This document shows positions 27,626 through 35,676 of a DNA stretch of 64,000 nucleotides, in pieces. A program made the translations under genes and the position numbers. Numbering within the stretch: the stretch's first letter is position 1; each line of letters opens with the position of its first letter. Source of the stretch: Aurantimicrobium minutum (lineage in GTDB: Bacteria > Actinomycetota > Actinomycetes > Actinomycetales > Microbacteriaceae); contig NZ_JARXXV010000001.1 of assembly GCF_029893825.1 (NCBI RefSeq), positions 1,426,001-1,490,000 on the forward strand, in the 5' to 3' direction. The notes below the pieces were generated by a model. That model had not been told where the DNA came from. It made no database searches and was given only the letters and a program-made list of their open reading frames with translations.

Positions 27626-28968
27626 ACACAGCTTTAGCGCGCCGCTCCAGCCCCGTAAACCTGAGATTGATCTTCGGAGTGATCCTCGGTTTGCTGGTTC
27701 TTTCATTCACCTTGGGCACAGGCGCACCTGCTGCCCACGCCGCCAGTGACGTCTGTGTCGCTGACTCAGCAACTGGGTGTTTTAACGGAACCATCAAGGG
27801 TGTTGGTGCAGGCGTCAAAATCACTATCGACGGCAACGGAGAAAACGTTGTAGTCGAGACCGACAAGTCAGGTAAATGGAACGCTGCGGTTACCACCGCT
27901 GGTACGTACACCATCACCCTTGACGAGAAGACCCTTCCTTCGGGAGTCACCCTCAAGGGTGATGCAGTACAGACCCGCGACATCACACTTGGTTTCACCA
28001 AGGGTGCAATTTTCGCGGTTAACGGTGGAGACTCCGGCAGCGCTGACGGCGGCTCAACTCCCACTGATACTGCTTCTCAAGGATTCAACTGGGACCGCCT
28101 TGCACAGCAGGTCGTCTCCGGTCTTCGACTAGGTCTACTCCTTGCACTGGCCTCTATTGGTCTGTCCCTCATCTACGGAACCACTGGTCTGTCCAGCTTC
28201 TCTCACGCAGAGCAGGTCACCCTCGGTGGTCTGTTGGGATACACCTTCGCCAACGTTCTTGGTCTGAACATCTTCCTCACCATCTTCATCGTGATGGTCA
28301 TCACCGGTGCAACCGGTTATGTCCAAGACGCGGTGATCTGGAGGCCACTGCGTAAGAAGGGCCTGAGCCTGACCCAGATGATCATTGTGACCATCGGTTT
28401 GGCACTTGCTCTGCAGTACACCTTCCAGATGATCTGGGGTGCAAAGACCATCCGCATCATGAAGAACAACCCCGAGACCTTCACCATTGGTCCCGTCACC
28501 TTGACCTACGAGTCGGTATGGGCAATGGGCCTCGCGGTGATCGTTCTCATCTTGGTAGGTCTGTTCCTGCTCAAGACCCGCACGGGACGCGCAACCCGCG
28601 CCGTATCGGACAACCCAGCACTTGCTGCAGCCTCCGGTATCGACGTGGACCGCATCATTCGCCTGGTTTGGGTTATCGCCACCGCACTCGCTGGTCTCTC
28701 CGGTGTCTGCCTTGGTCTTGTCCTCAACGGCATCAACTGGCAGACAGGTATGCAACTCCTGCTGCTCATGTTCGCCGCAGTTACCCTCGGTGGTCTCGGA
28801 ACCGCCTTCGGTGCACTGGTTGGTTCGCTCATCATCGGTATGACCGTCGAGCTCGCCAACTTCGTCGTACCTGGTGACTTCAAATACGCAACAGCCCTTG
28901 TGCTTCTGATTATCATCCTGCTGGTTCGTCCACAGGGTATCTTCGGTCGCAAAGAGCGGATCGGTTAA
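27619..28968 (+). CDS. LivH/UrtB-type ABC permease with N-terminal extracytoplasmic domain
   Basis: A 449-residue permease. Residues 1-41 form a signal peptide or first helix ending in APAAHA. About residues 42-140 form a secreted beta-rich module (GCFNGTIKGVGAGVKITID, then VVVETDKSGKWNAAVTTAG), resembling carboxypeptidase-regulatory or Ig-like repeats, with a Cys pair (DVCVADSATGC) that may form a disulfide. A Gly/Ser/Thr linker leads to the permease from about residue 155: LGLLLALASIGLSLIYGTTGL, FSHAEQVTLGG and the cytoplasmic EAA-type loop GRATRAVSDNPALAAASGID. The permease part is of standard length, so the module is an addition. GGAGG precedes the GTG start at 5 nt. livM follows 11 bp later. 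Confidence 0.93.
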   Translation: MVNTALARRSSPVNLRLIFGVILGLLVLSFTLGTGAPAAHAASDVCVADSATGCFNGTIKGVGAGVKITIDGNGENVVVETDKSGKWNAAVTTAGTYTITLDEKTLPSGVTLKGDAVQTRDITLGFTKGAIFAVNGGDSGSADGGSTPTDTASQGFNWDRLAQQVVSGLRLGLLLALASIGLSLIYGTTGLSSFSHAEQVTLGGLLGYTFANVLGLNIFLTIFIVMVITGATGYVQDAVIWRPLRKKGLSLTQMIIVTIGLALALQYTFQMIWGAKTIRIMKNNPETFTIGPVTLTYESVWAMGLAVIVLILVGLFLLKTRTGRATRAVSDNPALAAASGIDVDRIIRLVWVIATALAGLSGVCLGLVLNGINWQTGMQLLLLMFAAVTLGGLGTAFGALVGSLIIGMTVELANFVVPGDFKYATALVLLIIILLVRPQGIFGRKERIG

Positions 28969-28979
28969 GGAGGACAGTC

Positions 28980-29966
28980 ATGGATATGTGGTTAAAAGTC
29001 ATCTATGACATGTCGGCGAACATGATTCTGCCGACCACCGCTGCCTTTGCTATCGCAGCAATTGGTCTGAACGTTCACTTCGGTTTCACCGGTCTGTTGA
29101 ACATGGGTCAAGCGGGCTTCATGCTCATTGGTGCATACGGCTTCGCCGTCTCCACCATCATGGGCTTCCCCTTCTGGGCAGCAACCCTGGTCACCATTGG
29201 TGCTGGTGTTCTCTTCGCTCTGCTTCTGGGTATTCCAACCCTGAAACTGCGAGGCGACTATCTGGCCATTGTGACCATTGCCGCCGCGGAAATTGTCCGC
29301 ATGGTTGGTCGTGCGTCGGTACTGAACTCCGTTACCGGTGGTTCTAACGGTCTCCCCGGTGAGACCTACCGCAACACCTTCAGTGCTCTGTCCCCATTCC
29401 CTGACGGACAGACCACCATCTTGTGGTTCACCTTCGACAACACCGGTGTTAACGGTTGGTTCATCCGTATCGTTGCCTGGTCACTGGTAGTTATCTTCGC
29501 CATCCTGGTGTGGCTGCTCATGCGCAGCCCCTGGGGTCGTGTGATCAAGGGCATCCGTGAAGACGAAGACGCAGTTCGCAGCCTCGGCAAGAACGTCTTC
29601 GCCTTCAAGATGCAGTCACTGATCATCGGTGGTGTTCTCGGTGCTATCGGCGGTATGTTCTACGTCCTGCCCACCTCAGTACAGCCAGATGCTCTCGGTC
29701 GTAACATGACCTTCCTCATCTGGACCGCGATGCTCCTCGGTGGTGCTGCCACCATCTGGGGTCCCGTACTCGGTTCCATCCTGTTCTTCGCACTGCGTAT
29801 CTTCATTCAGGGCACCGTGGACATCATTGTCCCCGACGCCATCTTGAACACGCAGCAGACCGAACAGTTCTCATGGATCATGGTGGGTGTCGCACTGATG
29901 CTGCTGGTGATCTTCAGGCCTCAAGGAATCTTGGGTGATAAGAAGGAGCTGAACTTCAATGTCTAA
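28980..29966 (+). CDS. LivM/UrtC-type ABC permease
   Basis: Second membrane subunit, 328 residues with about nine hydrophobic segments. NVHFGFTGLLNMGQAGFMLIGAYG and GIPTLKLRGDYLAIVTIAAAEIVR are the standard LivM signatures. The cytoplasmic loop GRVIKGIREDEDAVRSLGKNV contacts the ATPases. It begins with ATG 28980 after an AAGGAGG site and overlaps livG by 8 bp. Together with the LivH-type subunit it forms the transmembrane channel for the ligands delivered by the lipoproteins. Confidence 0.95.
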   Translation: MDMWLKVIYDMSANMILPTTAAFAIAAIGLNVHFGFTGLLNMGQAGFMLIGAYGFAVSTIMGFPFWAATLVTIGAGVLFALLLGIPTLKLRGDYLAIVTIAAAEIVRMVGRASVLNSVTGGSNGLPGETYRNTFSALSPFPDGQTTILWFTFDNTGVNGWFIRIVAWSLVVIFAILVWLLMRSPWGRVIKGIREDEDAVRSLGKNVFAFKMQSLIIGGVLGAIGGMFYVLPTSVQPDALGRNMTFLIWTAMLLGGAATIWGPVLGSILFFALRIFIQGTVDIIVPDAILNTQQTEQFSWIMVGVALMLLVIFRPQGILGDKKELNFNV

Positions 29967-30909
29967 TGCAACTCAGAAGACAGCTACTGAAGCTCGTGCA
30001 GAGCTGAAGAGCGTTCCTCACACCCCCGGTGCCCCAAAGCCCGACGCCATCCTCGTGGTCGATAACATCGTCCGTGACTTCGGTGGTAACCGTGCTGTGG
30101 ACGTCGACCACGTCGAGGTTCAGCGCGGTGTTATCACCGCACTGATCGGCCCCAACGGTGCCGGTAAGACAACCTTCTTCAACCTCATCACCGGATTCGA
30201 CCAGCCCTCTTCTGCAAAGAAGGTCTTTGGTGGTCCTTCCGCTGACAAGGCTGCGAAGTGGTCCTTCAACGGCAAGCTCCTGGGAAACACCTCAGCAGCT
30301 TCCGTAGCGAAGAGCGGAATGGTTCGCACCTTCCAGCTGACCAAGGCGCTTTCGCGCCTGACCGTGATGCAGAACATGCTTCTCGGTGCCAAGGATCAGC
30401 GTGGAGAATCCTTCCTAGCTGCTTTTGTGAAGCCACTCTGGGCAGCACAAGAGAAGGCAAACATCGAAAAGGCCGAAGATCTCCTCAAGCGCTTCAAGCT
30501 CTATGAGAAGAAGGACGACCTCGCCGGTAGCCTCTCTGGTGGTCAGAAGAAGCTGCTCGAAATGGCACGCGCTCTCATGAGTGACCCTGTCATGATCATG
30601 CTCGATGAGCCCATGGCTGGCGTGAACCCTGCACTGACTCAGTCACTGCTGGGCCACATCCAGTCGCTCCGCGACGAAGGAACCACCGTTCTCTTCGTTG
30701 AGCACGACATGCACATGGTTCGCCACATCTCAGACTGGGTTGTCGTGATGGCAGAAGGTCGCGTCGTGGCGGAAGGTCCAGCGGACACCGTCATGAGTGA
30801 CCAGGCCGTGATCGATGCTTACCTCGGAGCCCACCACGACACCGACCTCGGCGATGACTCATTGCTCGAAGAAGGCGCTATGGATGCTCCTAAGAAGGAG
30901 AAGAAGTAA
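29959..30909 (+). CDS. LivG-type ABC transporter ATPase
   Basis: 316-residue ATP-binding subunit. An N-terminal extension of about 30 residues (Lys/Glu/Pro-rich) precedes the ATPase. Walker A is GPNGAGKTTFF, the signature loop LSGGQKKLLEMARALM, Walker B IMLDEPMAGVNP, and the switch histidine EHDMHMVRHISD. AYLGAHH is the usual LivG ending; an acidic/Lys-rich tail of about 25 residues follows and is longer than typical. An insertion after the N-terminal Walker A (SAKKVFGGPSADKAAKW) is also longer than in E. coli LivG. Confidence 0.95.
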   Translation: MSNATQKTATEARAELKSVPHTPGAPKPDAILVVDNIVRDFGGNRAVDVDHVEVQRGVITALIGPNGAGKTTFFNLITGFDQPSSAKKVFGGPSADKAAKWSFNGKLLGNTSAASVAKSGMVRTFQLTKALSRLTVMQNMLLGAKDQRGESFLAAFVKPLWAAQEKANIEKAEDLLKRFKLYEKKDDLAGSLSGGQKKLLEMARALMSDPVMIMLDEPMAGVNPALTQSLLGHIQSLRDEGTTVLFVEHDMHMVRHISDWVVVMAEGRVVAEGPADTVMSDQAVIDAYLGAHHDTDLGDDSLLEEGAMDAPKKEKK

Positions 30910-31667
30910 TGGCTGAAGCAAAAAAGCCTGGTGTTGAACCCGTACTGCGCGCCGACAACCTTGTTGCTGGATACCTCCCCGGTGTAAACATCCTCAACGG
31001 ATGCACCATCGAGGCATACCCTGGTGAGCTCATCGGCATCATCGGCCCTAACGGTGCCGGTAAGTCGACCCTGCTCAAGGCACTCTTCGGTCTGGTCAAG
31101 ATCCGTGAAGGTTCTGTCACCCTCAACGGTGAAGACATCACAGGCTTCAAGACCAACAAGCTGGTACAGATGGGTGTGGGCTTCGTGCCACAGACCAACA
31201 ACGTCTTCCCCAGCCTGACCATCCAGGAGAACCTCCAGATGGGTCTGTTCCTGCAGCCCAAGCGTCTGAACGAGCGTCTCGACGCCATCTTTGACATCTT
31301 CCCTGTGCTTGCTGACCGTCGTCAGCAAAGCGCTGGGTCGCTCTCTGGTGGTGAGCGTCAGTCCGTCGCAATGGCACGCGCCCTGATGATGGACCCTAAG
31401 GTTCTTCTTCTGGACGAGCCATCTGCTGGTCTGTCTCCCGTTCGTCAGGATGAGACCTTCATCCGCACCCGCCGTATTAACAAGGCAGGTGTCTCGGTCA
31501 TCATGGTGGAGCAGAACGCTCGTCGTTGTCTCCAGATTGCTGACCGTGGATATGTTCTCGACCAGGGACGCGATGCCTACACAGGCACCGGCCGCGAGCT
31601 AGCCGATGACCCTAAGGTCATCGAGCTTTACCTCGGCACCTTGGCAAAGGATGTTGACGCGAAGTAG
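30909..31667 (+). CDS. LivF-type ABC transporter ATPase
   Basis: 252-residue second ATPase. Walker A GPNGAGKSTLLKA, signature LSGGERQSVAMARALM, Walker B LLLDEPSAGLSP, and EQNARRCLQIADRGYVL containing the modified switch region (Gln in place of His at the EQN position, normal for LivF). The C-terminus reads VIELYLGTL. The start overlaps the livG stop by one base (TAATG). An intrinsic terminator follows 16 bp after the stop, closing the livHMGF operon. Confidence 0.95.
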   Translation: MAEAKKPGVEPVLRADNLVAGYLPGVNILNGCTIEAYPGELIGIIGPNGAGKSTLLKALFGLVKIREGSVTLNGEDITGFKTNKLVQMGVGFVPQTNNVFPSLTIQENLQMGLFLQPKRLNERLDAIFDIFPVLADRRQQSAGSLSGGERQSVAMARALMMDPKVLLLDEPSAGLSPVRQDETFIRTRRINKAGVSVIMVEQNARRCLQIADRGYVLDQGRDAYTGTGRELADDPKVIELYLGTLAKDVDAK

Positions 31668-31682
31668 TTGATATTCAAAAAG

Positions 31683-31722
31683 AAAACCGTGGTTCCCTTT
31701 CGGGGGGACCACGGTTTTTTAT
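31683..31722 (+). terminator. intrinsic terminator of the livHMGF operon
   Basis: AAAACCGTGGTTCCC (31683-31697) pairs with GGGGACCACGGTTTT (31704-31718) with one G-T pair, followed by TTA. It also marks the boundary where base composition drops into the restriction-modification island. Confidence 0.88.
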
Positions 31723-31762
31723 TTAGGGTCGCGAATTTTGCTTCATTGAGAGTCGAACGAAT

Positions 31763-32692
31763 TTAACTTAGCCGCTGCTCGATATGGTTTTGATAAATTT
31801 CTGTTGGCGGCAATCCAGCTGCACTAACTGCAAACTTTAGTGATGGTTCAATTCGAGAACTTGCATTGTGGAGCCGAAAATTAAAAGCGTAGCCTTTATT
31901 CATTCTCACGGTAATTGATTCTTTGGAACCATCAATTGTGTCCGTACCCAAGAGATACTCAGGGAGTGCTGTACGTTTACCTGCAAGGGACCCGTCCATA
32001 TTAAATGCCTGAATTTTCACACCTGATTTTTCACTAATCAATTTGTAGAAATCATTTGATCCGATTGTGTATCTAGAGAGTGCACGGGATGAAAGCGCGG
32101 ATGAATCAGATTCTTGATCCATCAAGCGGTGAAGTTCGATTTCGAATGCATCGAGAATTGGCAAGTAGATGTCATTGTGCTTATCGGGCAGGTCGGACCA
32201 TAAGGCCTTTCCATCGCTAACAGTTTTTAGCTCACGAAGTGATTCAAAAATCGGTATGACCGCATGCCAATAGGTTGTGCTGCAGCCTTCAACAGAAAGT
32301 CCCCACTGCTTAACGAAATCAATCTTGTCTGAGAGCCTGGGATGTTTGAAATCGGAATGATTAGTTTTGCACGATATTCCAATTTCATCTCTTGTTGAAT
32401 TAGCAATAACAACGTCTCTTACATCGCCTTTCTGGCCGCTTGCATCTCGAGCAAGTCGAATGCTAGAGGCTCCGGTTATTGCTGGGCTTCGGGACTCTCG
32501 AAGAAGGATGTGTTCCACTCCGAGCTGGCTATTTTGAATGAACCTGTCTCTGAGGTCACTTTCCACAGCAGAAAAACAGCGTCTAGCAACTTCTGCCTCG
32601 GGAGTATCCAGGATTTCGACGCCCAAAATGTCAGAAAAGGTTAATGCGGTAGCCCACTCGAATGCTTTTCCGTTAACTACTTGAGTTGCCAT
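31763..32692 (-). CDS. HaeIII-family type II restriction endonuclease
   Basis: A 309-residue nuclease, close to the size of R.HaeIII. The signature block KGDVRDVVIANST, then EIGISCKTNHSDFKHPRLS and IDFVKQWG, matches the HaeIII/NgoPII-type catalytic region, where the nearby Asp, Glu and Lys form a PD-(D/E)XK-like centre. The family cleaves GGCC. It follows the methyltransferase by 14 bp on the same strand, so modification is made first. Codon usage and composition are clearly A/T-rich compared with the neighbours, supporting acquisition by transfer. No disruption is visible, so I infer an active enzyme; activity is untested. Confidence 0.87.
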   Translation of the reverse strand: MATQVVNGKAFEWATALTFSDILGVEILDTPEAEVARRCFSAVESDLRDRFIQNSQLGVEHILLRESRSPAITGASSIRLARDASGQKGDVRDVVIANSTRDEIGISCKTNHSDFKHPRLSDKIDFVKQWGLSVEGCSTTYWHAVIPIFESLRELKTVSDGKALWSDLPDKHNDIYLPILDAFEIELHRLMDQESDSSALSSRALSRYTIGSNDFYKLISEKSGVKIQAFNMDGSLAGKRTALPEYLLGTDTIDGSKESITVRMNKGYAFNFRLHNASSRIEPSLKFAVSAAGLPPTEIYQNHIEQRLS

Positions 32693-32706
32693 CCCCCAGC
32701 TCCTTT

Positions 32707-33768
32707 TTATTGAGCTTTATTGAATGTTTGAATCGAACCCGGAACTGTAACTTGTTGCTGAGTAGTTTCGATGCCCTCAAGATCATTCTGAATTTGTGAG
32801 GCTAAGCGTCGAGCAAATTCAACTGGGACCGCGTTTCCAATCATCTTGTAGGCGTCGGAGACTCGCTTATAGATGAACTTATGACTGTCCGGAAAAGTTT
32901 GAATGCGAGCACATTCTCGAACAGAAAGTCGTCGATATAAATCAACAGCTGAAGGGTCGAACTCCCATTTGTCTTTTTCAACTTTCAACATTTTTGGCGC
33001 CTGAGGATGAAGGGGAGCATGCCTTCCTCCTGCCTGTATCGTGAACGAGCCTTCTTCCCAGGACCGAACTCGGTTTCGCGACATATACATCGAGGAAAAT
33101 CCACCAACCATGTATTCATGGTTAGGAAATTCTTGAGCCGGATTTGTGTAGTTGTTTTCCAAGGCGGGAACTACATTATTTTGTAAATCCGAAATGGCAT
33201 CAAAAAGATTTAAGCGAATATCGCTTTTCTTCGGGGGAGTGAAGATTTTTCCAGTGTCAGTTCGATAACCAACAATAATTACTCTCTCCCGGTCCTCAGG
33301 CACCCCATAGTCACGTGCATTCAACAAGCCGTAGGAAACGTTGTATCCCAAATCTGCAAACCCCTTCAAAATACTGTCAAGGGCGGGGTTATGCCTTGAG
33401 AACAAAATTCCAGAAACATTTTCAGCAAGAAAAAAAAGTGGTTTCTTTGCTTCGATCAGCCTCAAGTACTCGAAGAAAAGTTGACCGCGTTTATCTTCAA
33501 TTCCACGAGCTGAACCTGCCTCACTCCAACTTTGGCAAGGTGGTCCACCGATGAAGCCATCAACCTCTGGAATTTCATCATCAGCTACATCTGTAATGCT
33601 TCTGCGATCTAATTTGCTGTTTGGGAAATTAACCTCGTAAGTTGCCCAAATATCTTTGTCATATTCGTTGGCCCAAGGGACTTCAAACCCAGCTTGTGTG
33701 AAGCCTAAATCAAGTCCACCGGCTCCAGCAAAAAGAGCAGCAACTTTCAATTTCTTTCTATTTCCCAT
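32707..33768 (-). CDS. DNA (cytosine-5-)-methyltransferase, M.HaeIII-like
   Basis: 353 residues. Motif I is LFAGAGGLDLGFTQAGF; motif IV, with the catalytic cysteine, is GGPPCQSWSEAGSARG; motif VI is FFLAENVSG; motif VIII DYGVPEDRERVIIVGY; motif X NAVPVEFARRLA. In the target-recognition region, the peptides PNHEYMVGGFSSMYMSRNR and LHPQAPKMLKV closely resemble the ones I recall from M.HaeIII, which methylates the inner cytosine of GGCC. The specificity GGCC is therefore a well-supported inference. GGCC occurs many times in this window, so protection would be required. It precedes its nuclease in one operon. Confidence 0.93.
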   Translation of the reverse strand: MGNRKKLKVAALFAGAGGLDLGFTQAGFEVPWANEYDKDIWATYEVNFPNSKLDRRSITDVADDEIPEVDGFIGGPPCQSWSEAGSARGIEDKRGQLFFEYLRLIEAKKPLFFLAENVSGILFSRHNPALDSILKGFADLGYNVSYGLLNARDYGVPEDRERVIIVGYRTDTGKIFTPPKKSDIRLNLFDAISDLQNNVVPALENNYTNPAQEFPNHEYMVGGFSSMYMSRNRVRSWEEGSFTIQAGGRHAPLHPQAPKMLKVEKDKWEFDPSAVDLYRRLSVRECARIQTFPDSHKFIYKRVSDAYKMIGNAVPVEFARRLASQIQNDLEGIETTQQQVTVPGSIQTFNKAQ

Positions 33769-33832
33769 GATTCTTCAAGACTAATTGCTCCCCCTGACAT
33801 TGGACTTACAACACCTGGTGAATTAGGAATTA

Positions 33833-34222
33833 CTAAACTGCCACCATCAGTGTGCAGGCGGCACTGACCAGCAAGACAGGAACCCACAGGTTGCGTTCCT
33901 TTTTGCTTCTGCTGATGCTGTTCATAATCAAGCCCAGCACGGCAAAGCCAAACCAGAACCAGTTCACTATGGTGTTCTGCATAGGGCTCAGGGCAGGGGA
34001 GAAGATGCCTGCCTGGGCGAGGTAGTGACCAGACTGGGCAAGCATGATCACTGCGGACACACCTGCGGTGATCCGCAGTTGTCCATGGAGCTTGCCTGGG
34101 TTCATGCCACCCATGGTGTATTCGCCCCAGGGTGCTCCGAATAAGACTGCTGCCTGGAAGGCGGCAACACCCACAGCAATCGTTGCTTGGAGCAGGGCGG
34201 CAATGACAACAAGTGTGCTCAT
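33833..34222 (-). CDS. small four-helix membrane protein of unknown function
   Basis: A 129-residue protein with hydrophobic segments at about residues 4-28, 50-70, 84-102 and 112-129. Between the first two, GAPWGEYTMGGMNPGKLHGQLRI is the only distinctive stretch; similar small proteins with an AxWGxxxxGG pattern occur in many actinobacteria. No catalytic motif is visible. It is divergent from the cupin gene and its stop lies in the A/T-poor sequence right at the edge of the restriction island. Confidence 0.6.
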   Translation of the reverse strand: MSTLVVIAALLQATIAVGVAAFQAAVLFGAPWGEYTMGGMNPGKLHGQLRITAGVSAVIMLAQSGHYLAQAGIFSPALSPMQNTIVNWFWFGFAVLGLIMNSISRSKKERNLWVPVLLVSAACTLMVAV

Positions 34223-34232
34223 AGAGCCAGTT

Positions 34233-34253
34233 TAGATAACCGCCATTTATCTA
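34233..34253. repeat. TAGATAA-N7-TTATCTA inverted repeat between divergent genes
   Basis: Perfect 7-bp arms with a 7-nt spacer, in the 58-bp gap between the membrane-protein gene and the cupin gene. It could be a shared operator. Confidence 0.35.
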
Positions 34254-34268
34254 GGCTGGGTGTGCTGT

Positions 34269-34274
34269 TAGCGT
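34269..34274 (+). promoter_or_regulatory. -10 element TAGCGT, leaderless cupin start
   Basis: TAGCGT followed by 6 nt and the ATG at 34281; no Shine-Dalgarno sequence in between. The geometry matches leaderless promoters in actinobacteria. Confidence 0.4.
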
Positions 34275-34280
34275 GAAGTT

Positions 34281-34712
34281 ATGAAGTACGAAGTAGTCAA
34301 TGTTGGTGCACTCGAGAACTGGCGCGATTTCACAGGCGGGTGGAGTGCTCACAACACTCGTGAGGGCCGCCGGGTTGTTGATCACGAGATTGAGACCCAA
34401 TACCTCGGTCTCACTGTCAATGCTTTGCTGCCTGGTCAAGAAGATGCCTATTGGCATGACCATGCAGAGGTGGAAGAGATCTATCTCTTCCTGACCGGTC
34501 GTGGTCAGATGGGTCTGGACGAGGACGTGGTTGACGTTGGTCCAGGCACTGTTATTCGGGTCGGGCAGAACGTGATGCGCACCTACCGTTGCCTGCCCGA
34601 CAGCGAAGACCAACTGAGGTTTATCTGTGTTCGTGCCGGCGGGAGTGAGCTGGGCGTGAAGCCCACAGATGCCACGGTGGATTGGGATCGACCCAAGCCC
34701 TGGGCGAACTAG
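34281..34712 (+). CDS. cupin domain protein
   Basis: A 143-residue single-cupin protein. Cupin motif 1 is recognisable as YWHDHAEVEEIYLFLTGRG (metal-ligand His-x-His and Glu), and motif 2 near PGTVIRVGQNVMRTYRC, where the usual histidine is not clearly conserved. The fold suggests a small sugar- or metabolite-binding protein or an isomerase/oxygenase-like enzyme; the substrate cannot be assigned. The last bases overlap the stop of the oppositely oriented PIN-domain gene. Confidence 0.8.
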   Translation: MKYEVVNVGALENWRDFTGGWSAHNTREGRRVVDHEIETQYLGLTVNALLPGQEDAYWHDHAEVEEIYLFLTGRGQMGLDEDVVDVGPGTVIRVGQNVMRTYRCLPDSEDQLRFICVRAGGSELGVKPTDATVDWDRPKPWAN

Positions 34713-35104
34713 GGACAGTAAACGGTTATTCCTCGCTCTGTGGCAATCCTTGCCACCTGAGCATCTGTGGTTGCCAGTGATGCTGAGTGTGCGTGGGCTG
34801 TGTGAATCACGACAGCATCTGGCATGCGTAATCCTGTTTCGCTGCGGACTAGGGCAATTTCAACCGCATCTTCCGGACTAATGGGTGCAATCTCGTAACC
34901 GAGCGAATCAATGCTCTTTCTCAACTCCGACAGAACTCCATGGCGGGTGGGGTTCACCAATATTTCTGCATAGTTCAGTGCTGAGATGACAAAGTCTTCT
35001 GCTGCTGTGTCTTTGATGAAGGTCATCGCCCAATCGTGGTGAGCATCTTTACTGTTGAACACTGCAATCAGTACATTGGCGTCAAGGGTAATCACGCAGG
35101 CCAC
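34709..35104 (-). CDS. PIN-domain toxin, VapC-like
   Basis: A 131-residue PIN-fold ribonuclease. The four acidic active-site residues are all present: Asp in TLDANVLIAVF, Glu in NYAEILVNP, Asp in LRMPDAVVIHTA, and Asp in LATTDAQVARI. VapC-type toxins cut tRNA or rRNA and are held inactive by their antitoxin. It overlaps the stop of the upstream antitoxin gene by 13 bp, so synthesis is coupled. Only the general class is certain; subfamily and RNA target are unknown. Confidence 0.85.
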   Translation of the reverse strand: MACVITLDANVLIAVFNSKDAHHDWAMTFIKDTAAEDFVISALNYAEILVNPTRHGVLSELRKSIDSLGYEIAPISPEDAVEIALVRSETGLRMPDAVVIHTAHAHSASLATTDAQVARIATERGITVYCP

Positions 35105-35361
35105 TCCTGTCGCGATTCTTCACGCCAGTTATCTGGCCAGATATCTGTGTACGCGCCTGAGATTTTTTCGATTGCCTTCAGGCGCTTCTGGATTTTCTTT
35201 TCTGCCAGGGAGTGCACGACTTCACTGCCTTGGTCAATGATCTGGCGTAAGAGTTCTGCCCTTTTATTGCGGTACTCGGGCCAGATGGTTGCTGCTTCCT
35301 CAAGGGCACGAGAGAGCTGCTCGGTCTCGGTGATCATGTGGCGCTGGCGGGCAGTAGGCAT
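35092..35361 (-). CDS. putative antitoxin partner of the PIN toxin
   Basis: An 89-residue protein, mostly helical and charged, with no ribbon-helix-helix motif that I recognise with confidence. The first half contains RALEEAATIWPEYRNKRAELLRQIIDQG, and the C-terminal part WPDNWREESRQEWPA is Trp/Glu/Arg-rich. Its identity as an antitoxin rests on position, size, and overlap with the PIN gene. A perfect inverted repeat lies just upstream, and the ATG at 35361 lacks a Shine-Dalgarno site but follows a TACACT box by 6 nt. Confidence 0.65.
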   Translation of the reverse strand: MPTARQRHMITETEQLSRALEEAATIWPEYRNKRAELLRQIIDQGSEVVHSLAEKKIQKRLKAIEKISGAYTDIWPDNWREESRQEWPA

Positions 35362-35368
35362 GGAATGA

Positions 35369-35396
35369 GTGTAACACCGAGCTAAAAGTGTTACAC
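35369..35396 (-). promoter_or_regulatory. operator and -10 of the toxin-antitoxin pair
   Basis: GTGTAACAC (35369-35377), ten bases, GTGTTACAC (35388-35396): a perfect 9-bp inverted repeat. On the minus strand the proximal half contains the -10 hexamer TACACT (35373-35368), 6 nt before the ATG. Binding by the antitoxin complex would therefore block the promoter directly, the usual autoregulation of such modules. Confidence 0.6.
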
Positions 35397-35443
35397 CTTT
35401 ATCTTTTCCTCACCAGCGCGTGATCACGTGTGTGATAAATCAG

Positions 35444-35475
35444 AAAAAGCCCCAGATTACTCTGGGGCTTTTCTC
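35444..35475 (-). terminator. intrinsic terminator of the tRNA-Ser gene
   Basis: AAAAGCCCCAGA (35445-35456), loop TTAC, TCTGGGGCTTTT (35461-35472). On the minus strand a run of U follows the stem immediately after the tRNA 3' end. It is symmetric and could also stop plus-strand transcription. Confidence 0.85.
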
Positions 35476-35477
35476 TG

Positions 35478-35562
35478 CGGAAGATGGGGGATTCGAACCC
35501 CCGAGGGCGTTAACCCAACACGCTTTCCAAGCGTGCGCCATAGGCCACTAGGCGAATCCTCC
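35478..35562 (-). tRNA. tRNA-Ser, anticodon GGA
   Basis: Reading the minus strand, the acceptor arm GGAGGAT pairs with ATCTTCC with one G-U pair. The anticodon stem CACGC/GCGTG holds loop TTGGAAA with anticodon GGA, reading UCC and UCU. A long variable arm and the T-loop GGTTCGAATCC are present, and the discriminator base is G, as in serine tRNAs. CCA is not encoded. Length 85 nt. Confidence 0.95.
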
Positions 35563-35663
35563 TGGTGAACCTACTCACACGAGGTGAGAGGACAACTTGA
35601 ATATTCTAACCGCACTGAGGCGTTGCTGACGAACTGGCGTGGAGAGCACTCAGGCTTGTGCTT

Positions 35664-35669
35664 TACACT
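35664..35669 (+). promoter_or_regulatory. -10 element TACACT of the SRP RNA gene
   Basis: TACACT lies 7 nt before the predicted 5' end of SRP RNA at about 35677. No good -35 is visible at 17 bp. Confidence 0.4.
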
Positions 35670-35676
35670 GGTAACT

